From: a bacterium
GTDB lineage: Bacteria; Margulisbacteria; Marinamargulisbacteria; JAAEMD01
Length of the DNA stretch: 17,656 nucleotides
NCBI GenBank assembly: GCA_024225875.1
Contig: JAAEMD010000017.1
Location: 1-17,656, forward strand
Reading direction: 5' to 3'
A program made the position numbers and the translations under genes. This document shows, piece after piece, positions 16,201-17,656 of this stretch. The notes below the pieces were generated by a model. That model ran no database searches. It worked only from the letters and a program-made list of their open reading frames with translations, and was not told the DNA's origin. Positions within the stretch are counted from its first letter, which is position 1. Every line of letters starts with the position of its first letter.

Positions 16201-17656
16201 GGCAAAACTCATACTTTTACGGAGTTATATAATACTTTACAACGCTTAAATAACAACCAGGGCGAAGAAAGAAGGCTGAATGAAGAACTGTCTCTTTTTA
16301 TTACAGCCTTTCATGAACTATCTCTAGAAGAGCAAATCGAGGTACTGAATGCCCAGGATAGTGATACAGTAGCTATGTTATATATATTATACAACCGGGA
16401 CAGTTTCTTTGATCGTAATCTTGATGTATTACCGAAAACTTACTATATATATTCAAAACTAAAAGATTCCATAAAATCTGACTTTATAGCTCACCTGGTA
16501 TCTTATAATAATAACTTAACTGAACAAGGCATGGAAAGCAACAGCCTGGCTGTACAAGTGTCCAGTATTCTTTCAACTATACCTGCTGATGCTGCTGACC
16601 AACTGCCAGGACTTTTTAAAGATCACCCCTTATTAAGTCATGCTCTCGACAAAGGGATAGAGCACTTATCAGCAAATCCTAACCATAAACAGTTATTAGA
16701 CTCTATGTTTACTGGACTGATGAGGGCAAATGGGAATAACCAGGATGCTTTGACAGCTAAGTTCGTAGAGATTGTTAATAACAGGAAAAAAGAGATGGCA
16801 CGCATTAATCCTAACATAAATAATAATGCAGTACTCCCTGCTGGAATAAATCCAATACCACCGTACACCGATGACCAGAAGAGAGCTGAAATTGAACACT
16901 TGTGTTTGCTTGCTCTTGATAGTAATGAAAATATTGCTGCAGTTGCACTGGATAAAATTAAAAATAACCTTAATAACGCTGCTTTCGGAAATGCAGCAAA
17001 TCCAGAGCTGCTTAGAGACCTTTTAGTAGAAATGACGAAAAGTCCTGCTGGAAACCTTGTTCTGTTTGGTGAGAAAGGCCTGTTAACAAAAAAGCCCGGC
17101 AATGATACATTTCAAAACAATATTATACTCAGTCTCTGCAATAACCAGAATAAAAATGTTCTAAATACTCTTAAGCTTTTAATAAAAAAAAGCCCCACTC
17201 TACGTGAAAAGATAACAGATCGCACCCGGTTTCTCAATATTATAGCTGGCAATAACGCACAAGCCAGTGCTGAGATAAACTATCTACAGGCTATGACAAA
17301 CCCTGATATCTTAAATAAAATGAACACCAGGGATACTGTTAAAGTATTAAAAAAATCTATACAATATGGAACATTAGATAATATAAAAGAAAACCTTATC
17401 TTCCTGTCAAAAAAATCTATGCTGGTTTTAGATGGAGCAAATAAAGAGATACTCGACCAGCAGGCTTTCGCCGATGCTATAAATAAAGACAAGAATATAA
17501 TTGCGCACCTAATGATGTCACTAGAGGTAGACATTCCAGACATTAATGATCTTTCTGAAAATGAAGCACTTCAAATAATGCAGATAATTGCACATGATCC
17601 AGCTGCCTTAACCCAGTTCATGGCGATCATGATTCAAAACATCGATGACATTCAAA
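1246..17656 (+). CDS. Giant multidomain helical protein with N-terminal transglutaminase-like peptidase domain (3' end outside window)
   Basis: One uninterrupted frame of 5,470 codons that runs off the right edge, so the full protein is larger than ~600 kDa. The order seen is: disordered N terminus without signal peptide (residues 1-30); helical segment (30-185); transglutaminase-like domain (186-330, Cys257, His303, Asp320); helical and coiled-coil region (~400-940); Pro/Ser/Thr-rich linker (~950-995); more helices; hydrophobic and highly charged zone (~1465-2025); small strand-rich island (~2266-2325); tandem winged-helix-like repeats (2388-2556) with related single copies later; coiled coil (~2906-2990); long helical stretches; ARM/HEAT-like solenoid from ~5100 to the edge. 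There are only seven Cys (257, 476, 687, 3891, 4727, 5220, 5298) and few Trp. Base use looks uniform, so I see no sign of fused foreign pieces. The family is unknown to me. Giant proteins of this style are known from uncultivated, sometimes predatory bacteria. A role in contact, attack or host interaction is inference, resting mainly on size and the peptidase domain. Confidence 0.93.
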   Translation, partial: MLASESGINNNLNIATPTGVASVDSSRKKPVDINKAFQETLEFVNEINADASPLVQNPYVQFKLLEYIEQNKALTASKKEKGIYTRFVEKGFSGISPSENKTILLFLKNISNPAVASKLGLSKEHYQLIKDTYTMASKKSDFSVLDSKSNTNYAKKIRKYFLQQYNITPEEMNIRNKTHLINADSTEIEYIYNNIDKYYQKKGESLNSVSEEDLANKLMDYIQKNFKYQDDTSDVNGKIKDHWQSIKETVLKKGGDCEDLSILTASLLMHALKRKGSSNEKVSSMVKLTTGSVTNSYVKNAGHIFVKFELSGKNKTKALDFTAKNGVADFKKYVKDIGFDTIAEFNNDFFKKYREINKGYTTAIQIGDQYSFTSNANRINDLFADLLGGKNKDSNNTAREGKLDQVFNTPKLYKDEAYRRIYEEDMADIADSDIAGLYKVKIRDYNGKKIEEIVPASIKSRPELTSSNQKIYRKVCVGEKKEDFSFFSFEKREIKSDMAPLDGSSKYHHVYVAKINKEKFHSYINETRDIINTITFLFHITNARLERVESVASEIYSYDSPDSRESEKKAKKKIKKQRSKFSSAINGFQERVASAIQQSSDQMINYIDTLNESQFQKAYFQAENWGRDITKSQEDPPATNAGDYALLFAKFAGNLLGGTTIELLDSFSGAFTAIREDHKKEIAQMKCEILAENAAAREALAQEMIDRIQLWSKDPETTNKYDVSYWDKNTIAMLNPNIATNSVPNKKNAKDFISSVTSQAIDITNDSHDSFSAGNATKFLSQDSTDAPLHGPSMKRTDRSGFMFEDKTLFNQAQGGHERGGDGAFIDFNMEKSLMFKEYMLEFQNMVRTALTTKQIIWDKIRYIFSQIGGEDDASAPNSPNILKSATNQALEIELSKQQNFFSRLIDNISQLAVEGNNLIAARFASAKAYIDVGLKSSETAVNVIAAISAPSIVAPSSVTSSRAAVMPVNILPSGIIATTPTGPVYSTNPLYEPSVENQRQLFEQYYSYLYTSGVSVRTSSVMASARLTMENSMNEWIYPQILHHNSKRYSEEKTRYMSNNLKLYLKTETSPIKNLFKRTADSKSSGKYFGNLMESIALDARLNFMGKRHSSTFNNSILSHTTKAAPPEFILDRYDGKVAIDYIKLGQRTKATTNAHNKIRAYLIIIKAIYEKIEAILAEMFNSPKSGAANKFENQINAALDFENQVIYALKEEINTFMKNFNKSSDKDRAVYMAGKETILAAVEEGLARSATPFSIHTQQAILGPANFYTPMSINPGGHYGKGIYVSSQTGKESAAISENQTWGAFAGLLARKFYKQRRDEKGENNTLLSISEDSDRTFDENNNDISYHSSIIAPTIPHSELSIKSESDIPKVIDQLINRNIVSLATSKKENINSKARKLAPFLEMDDEEKEVIWRLYKSEEFNENNELVSMDSDEQTIQDMDALGYKMVNYQNVVNAQEELNRIFVVRVMLLIIQKALFVTKQKVFQEMFGSVVSTHIIDKTMEQVDKYNEAQLQALSEIVSEQAQRVESENIAQQAEIAAIKDMSILGAFITLIYGGSLVKRVGIKGGGTSWLKNAQKNVIAQSAIKNAINIVANATIGLVGLLSIKKQTPVFKSDILEYSTEEDDDIDDTPEEKEQKRKKREQAKEEQSASDYGMSDSVTFAANGQFVANPAIKAKIQKRLEKKFRKIELLRQVTETYADNLLDELSEIGGVETSRAYKKISGLLSTFKRTESMALNAVFQGIQQLTSQKNMYMKNITDATSSALGLLSSKLIEKKIERIDKKLKLAKGKDGTSKYEAKRNKAKSEKKKKEYQAEIDKFRKEKNAPGATDKTKTTEEKKLEQSKRRYKYLLPSTLINETIVEAIVSSIVGESAFRLDKWADVEEFADQESGELSPESGELSLEGDENTNQTSSLNELEDQQLMMSISGKNYDTMKGIVSTDTDLYKKLAKKLKNVTFGVLQQAYNTRRTADISEKTKSEIAEKAILEKKGLENAAQKRNFATKALLWGASFFLGQTYINAGKKRTDNMAFSPMNMSSEFAASPVRDLAEKTHDEARQYVLSGGDKRKRKGDLLNPLVMKEIQESIEKSITANQKALAPASAAGASAMQYLNNFLEESKKQLSDAAVKAADRGLVSPEALARHYRAATQGRNIDDDTISAISSNLKKYKDKRGFLTDEFYKLSEDEKIRLLGGNDEAIKMLKNIDGSIAGQEESLKEVYSIAKEIQNQLNEKVAGYNQGTGPSQDLIEKLRQKELAQDIDKQPIAENAITIDVSGTGNNIRGKALSKEERSAVLNKGDKVPVPISAGQGNNSVQYTLLVSKKDLNKGYFNPTDPLTIQQALIGSGHSIMATTQKKSKSINSINRNSLMIDVNNIDDDQVEEKERLILSKIASLGLSEKQAQLAYKELKAKHLIEQDGKIKIGKKKQVKNLLINYLALPSDLTENTVIDKSFLTKLGMTGEEAASLIQVLKNKDIIDDHKQIKNNKFQNLRTELLNRSGHLDFNVVKGHSFTKQDLILNGFSQEDAQKLLPDNQPDNNMPLVKAGVLDDNNNLHSLDNEALKDALVDAGVNAENIDSLIIILRQSLLGISSASELRKNLKEKYGNKFEDALIVSEAKKDNLIISNYIGSLNNLIASFDQINALSGRSLDNVPESLPDIFALKPADKANLDQIIAKIIPADTKASLTKFKNNTHNLTADDFNNKEALLENNLLTAAEKSFLRDLGKLTEKDKVVLQELIAEERNKGGLGLSAEDLFELTGNINQSSNLINLLKQMSIINDSGFSPDNNRVDPNRVDPMTVFIISIKEISKYEKGSPEYNNALTQALNDNLIIANEDKTAAFNKFNDYIQTKIKNKTPEEKKQYLNKLASIQNNLYTQNNKTAAIATVKRSFKDKTDKELSINTNAFILDQLSKESQRLKREQERKELVARSKGLGGARQKKLKEKLAELEDHNSPEAEKLKASLKKQIEDDMLKADLIISSRLKAARSIDTESYESIMDRNLWGLDSKNKKLADNAIRAKEHHINRAALADEEIKSFTDKISNVRNIVDGQVRSVKTRKNSMEKYIESGISAHNQYIYSSIKHTDRRHQASNLIQSGARAKQALLNTAIEKGADTAAQDLLELIKQGRAGSSFAADIMKRLRYDNTEIFNKIIENTQKMAIQEKLDTQLASFVTDLSKDMDYLKGTIGGKLEKKSKTGTLAKYTTKPFLKAIKILPFVSTISYAMESSELSDKKLHGLTNESTGLTIEDLIKTGIYTNILSTIDEDGAEAEEFARVLNTMNKEQQRKIINKILTAGDSDKENRAKRTLLKQIFKSGTAKQVNEEFNDMEQTAISALLNVENDAGRDYILNKIDEFIATESKYEELKIKEKIESAVVPPAVLKSQVISGGFEENKDSSFTDTIKKYQLKITESKNKEALSYELRRRKLELAKIFITGLTSNNDNEREETLHLIKLVGTTDGAINEQIGITMGRILAKKNEKEVILDRLQQTIQKQLASKSLTEENKEYSSLMKTFNSIIRGAAPSEELVKQESAEIINNAQLIIKTDRVIEDNLNDIQTILASDSGRKILPDVARLIAQGLALKSEKAQKALLSISQNLNNNQERYEDFIAELEKAAKAININNDKLSDILTEIREDDVRTRRNYSHDHPIDKGLAILHLSADRDVQHLSPDQIKIEIQSSLFAGKTARAKKLFKSLVMSHPAMAASYLHQISQGGPRFSPADAITLFKETRALIPSLSDLDLDTLKNIEVFTASLTKSEFGKKIAQLTRDANIALNNLGLDVNETNTLALFIINNEALLTRAGEGDSSAIKTLGEKSSEISKATSALKESINLYNNTVVSLKNELATLESAQPQNNHTINLKRNNIRVTEQKIKILMDQVERMDALKGLCDLHLLSQLANISMQDYELQGKLQSEQSFDALFNKDAIQDTVVNLTKATLPADSIPGKMALDSIDNLIGNPGSALNKEIDRLNAFPDAANQNTVLAGIKQELIKLNEQLKNPEDNKPLIEETIGNLKSLIYKRNILSSKNRRVPGNLDVAELVNIESISTNLDNVILSASTIIRPQQQMTEAIAGATDTQIASILKHELDTSVIQTLLNSQALYEDKLKLIIRLMEFRNNVAQNRQGIISSNDAEKLKSDYDLDFISLLYEAKRNADPQEIFPDQEKEILSDQANINKIKESSENIQDLIEDERNEAIQNINNQLGHYMELLSYYPDLASQQQDTINQSQSALTLMVSQKDIAEFKKKVNDAQEEVDNPAGDPNDALAKLNEAEDRLRLAENTDRLLTKLKQQPGPENFIETLDAINQDPRSSIDIDIDIYIKAYKKGASLLLGHKVINDIDQSGDMAGKISEFSDNQLATYSQEKSEAFSQAMNNPAIVAHTKTHNPGLYNYLLIEAEQKKGMAHRNDFPEHLRYFTKDYSPYLNQDKLKQIDGLIPDSLGLSNQAKDRIIQLLEAELIEKGLNVFNGLDTDDAKRKRADLKRSLPEIRNNIFKKIALFLPGLEEAEAEQVLDISKISDILPPVKDQVFDTLLEDRKFTVDFFRNKQGKDALKSFTLYEGSRQKTASYFFKSDLTNYDRVKIFEFLTKDNEVGLRTFKGMIKQVTPTVTEHYLSAELGISEAAAQSMITMLTNLQLIDPNGYPSLPNLPRAVTLLESNNIRNAQNISKVLKKAVHRRENQIDILRDMQRYILTEAKNIDHPMAEAKKIEWLRALPAAKMLRDLEVCITSLDNQQAADFKSVKDIAMSIENATKEIPPKSYNSDLHALRDFLSDHQEEISSLGNAENSLLQEALKTNGSRQEQTMRILKLLDKLSTNNKINASPQKAAAIKNAKQSLASALVTEDILHGRIDLGQNQDFIRIIESYTTNDGENAVLSHLKEPVKHNANTMKRALVLLDNNKLLKATGLMDDENNYLKDVHPLRASINQDINEVKLENLNNELRRLQKELNESSSPAEITAKQTAIHSKKMEINSLSKAGFFIKSFGKTHTFTELYNTLQRLNNNQGEERRLNEELSLFITAFHELSLEEQIEVLNAQDSDTVAMLYILYNRDSFFDRNLDVLPKTYYIYSKLKDSIKSDFIAHLVSYNNNLTEQGMESNSLAVQVSSILSTIPADAADQLPGLFKDHPLLSHALDKGIEHLSANPNHKQLLDSMFTGLMRANGNNQDALTAKFVEIVNNRKKEMARINPNINNNAVLPAGINPIPPYTDDQKRAEIEHLCLLALDSNENIAAVALDKIKNNLNNAAFGNAANPELLRDLLVEMTKSPAGNLVLFGEKGLLTKKPGNDTFQNNIILSLCNNQNKNVLNTLKLLIKKSPTLREKITDRTRFLNIIAGNNAQASAEINYLQAMTNPDILNKMNTRDTVKVLKKSIQYGTLDNIKENLIFLSKKSMLVLDGANKEILDQQAFADAINKDKNIIAHLMMSLEVDIPDINDLSENEALQIMQIIAHDPAALTQFMAIMIQNIDDIQ
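1801..2235 (+). other. Transglutaminase-like cysteine peptidase domain (residues ~186-330 of the giant protein)
   Basis: The core motif DHWQSIKETVLKKGGDCEDL is the classic pattern of bacterial transglutaminase-like enzymes: a Trp-containing helix followed by GDCED with the nucleophile Cys257. His303 lies in AGHIFVKFE and Asp320 in KALDFTAKNG, giving a Cys-His-Asp order with spacings of 46 and 17. The GDCED motif and 17-residue His-Asp gap recall the C93/LapG-type periplasmic proteases as well as general transglutaminase-like proteins. In these families the Cys attacks a peptide or Gln amide bond, giving proteolysis or, more rarely, cross-linking. All three residues are present, so activity is expected. 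Substrate and location are unknown. Confidence 0.82.
5638..7326 (+). other. Zone of short hydrophobic segments alternating with charged helices (residues ~1465-2028)
   Basis: Hydrophobic stretches occur at residues ~1466-1483 (FVVRVMLLIIQKALFV), 1549-1561 (SILGAFITLIYGG), 1596-1610, 1857-1878 and 2008-2023 (ALLWGASFFLGQTYI). They alternate with strongly charged helices such as 1626-1653 (acidic run, then EEKEQKRKKREQ) and ~1777-1850 (many Lys/Glu). Bacterial pore-forming or translocator proteins can look like this, but each hydrophobic piece is short and partly charged, so none is a confident membrane span. It could also be a buried helical bundle. Confidence 0.4.
6922..6963 (+). repeat. In-frame 21-bp tandem duplication in the giant gene
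   Basis: Two adjacent 21-base units encode ESGELSP and ESGELSL; they differ at only a few bases (for example GGA/GGG and CTC/CTT). They lie in an acidic, probably disordered stretch between helical segments. Confidence 0.85.
8041..8220 (+). other. Small strand-rich island in the helical protein (residues ~2266-2325)
   Basis: The translated stretch contains AITIDVSGTGN, GDKVPVPISAGQGN and VQYTLLVSKKD, which look like beta strands joined by Gly/Asn turns, whereas the flanks are helical. I do not recognise the fold. It sits directly before the tandem winged-helix-like repeats. Confidence 0.3.
8407..8913 (+). other. Three tandem winged-helix-like repeats (residues ~2388-2556)
   Basis: Each unit contains a helix, then L-G-[LM]-[ST], then Ala and a second helix ending in [LI]-I-[DE] and a turn. 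The copies read SLGLSEKQAQLAYKEL...HLIEQDG, KLGMTGEEAASLIQVL...DIIDDHK and LNGFSQEDAQKLL...GVLDDNNN. The anchor Gly residues are at 2397, 2459 and 2522, so the period is 62-63 residues. The linking helices also align (VKNLLINYL versus FQNLRTELL). The pattern resembles helix-turn-helix plus wing modules. Here they probably act as protein-protein or structural repeats rather than DNA binders, which is inference. Confidence 0.55.
9490..9588 (+). other. Single winged-helix-like motif (residues ~2749-2781)
   Basis: LGLSAEDLFELTG followed by INLLKQMSIINDSG matches the helix-turn-helix-wing pattern of the tandem repeats at 2388-2556, about 190 residues downstream of them. Confidence 0.4.
9610..9639 (+). 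repeat. Exact 15-bp tandem duplication (NRVDP twice)
   Basis: The 15 bases AATAGAGTAGATCCC occur twice in direct succession, in frame, giving NRVDPNRVDP. The exact identity suggests a recent slippage duplication. It lies in a loop just after a winged-helix-like motif. Confidence 0.9.
9961..10215 (+). other. Predicted coiled coil (residues ~2906-2990)
   Basis: A long charged stretch with regular Leu/Ile spacing (LDQLSKESQRLKREQERKEL, then KKLKEKLAELEDH and EAEKLKASLKKQIEDDMLK) has the look of an extended coiled coil, interrupted by a short Gly-rich turn (KGLGGARQ). Confidence 0.55.
14185..14208 (+). repeat. In-frame ATAGAT hexanucleotide microsatellite
   Basis: ATAGAT occurs three times in succession (14185-14202) and runs into ATATAT, encoding an Ile-Asp repeat. 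Slippage by whole units would add or remove two residues without breaking the frame. Confidence 0.85.
14566..14640 (+). other. Single winged-helix-like motif (residues ~4441-4465)
   Basis: LGLSNQAKDRIIQLLEAEL followed by IEKGLN resembles the first tandem repeat at residue 2396 (LGLSEKQAQ...HLIEQDG). It is a diverged, isolated copy. Confidence 0.4.
15079..15183 (+). other. Best single winged-helix-like motif (residues ~4612-4646)
   Basis: HYLSAELGISEAAAQSMITM followed by LTNLQLIDPNGYPSL shows helix 2, turn, recognition-type helix and a wing turn (LIDPNGY) very clearly. It shares the L-G-[IL]-S...A...LID pattern with the tandem repeats about 2,200 residues earlier. Confidence 0.5.
16561..17656 (+). 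other. ARM/HEAT-like helical solenoid, continuing past the window (residues ~5106-5470)
   Basis: Successive helix pairs of 35-45 residues follow one another, for example IEHLCLLALDSNENIAAVAL, NPELLRDLLVEMTKSP, NIILSLCNNQNKNVLNTLKL and LQIMQIIAHDPAALTQFMA. The repeated pattern (hydrophobic helix, Asn/Asp/Pro turn, hydrophobic helix) resembles ARM or HEAT solenoids. It is similar in style to the small protein encoded at 288-830, but I see no direct sequence match between them. Confidence 0.5.

Noticed and set aside
1968..17543. Many minus-strand frames of 60-154 codons (for example 7146-7511, 9165-9536 and 16638-17102) and plus-strand shadow frames (5402-5659 and 7127-7357)
   Set aside because: All lie inside the continuous giant frame, lack ribosome binding sites, and have the Ser/Leu/Phe-rich composition expected from the complement of a Lys/Glu/Asn-rich gene.
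1246..17656. Alternative genetic code with UGA or UAG read as an amino acid
   Set aside because: No TGA, TAG or TAA occurs in the giant frame, TGG is used for Trp, and the HEAT-like gene ends normally at TAG.

Overview
The window is AT-rich DNA, about one third G+C in the lines I counted by eye, from a bacterium using the standard code: UGG encodes Trp, no in-frame UGA occurs in the long gene, and strong AAGGAGG-type ribosome binding sites are present. It is dominated by one gigantic reading frame. This begins at a TTG at 1246 behind a good ribosome binding site and runs without a stop to the last base (5,470 complete codons, still open). I translated the frame line by line; only its right end is missing. 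Coding capacity like this occurs in a few uncultivated lineages known for giant genes (for example Omnitrophota and some other candidate phyla). The sequence alone does not fix the phylum.

Layout, left to right. Positions 1-7 hold the first bases of a leftward gene, with its ribosome binding site at 15-21 and a plausible promoter at 37-66. Next comes the first of three copies of a ~117-bp element with 27-bp imperfect terminal inverted repeats (A, 112-228). A small rightward gene (288-830) follows, encoding a 180-residue all-helical HEAT-like protein. Element B (843-958) starts 12 bases after its stop. An AT-rich spacer (959-1086) holds promoter-like hexamers and a perfect palindrome. Element C (1087-1203) ends 42 bases before the start of the giant gene. 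The elements look like non-coding, MITE-type mobile repeats that target TA, and they bracket the small gene.

The giant protein has no signal peptide. After a short low-complexity N terminus it carries a transglutaminase-like cysteine peptidase domain (apparent triad Cys257-His303-Asp320). The remaining ~5,100 residues are almost wholly predicted helix. They comprise coiled-coil stretches, a zone (residues ~1465-2025) of short hydrophobic segments alternating with highly charged helices, one small strand-rich island, and a set of winged-helix-like repeats, three of them in tandem with a 62-63-residue period. The last part read is an ARM/HEAT-like solenoid. The protein is strikingly poor in cysteine: 7 in 5,470 residues, with none for about 3,200 residues.

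My reading, as inference, is a very large, probably exported or surface-acting protein with a proteolytic or cross-linking N-terminal module, of the kind linked to predation or host contact, with a small solenoid protein encoded just upstream. I found no tRNA, rRNA, CRISPR array, transposase or rho-independent terminator.
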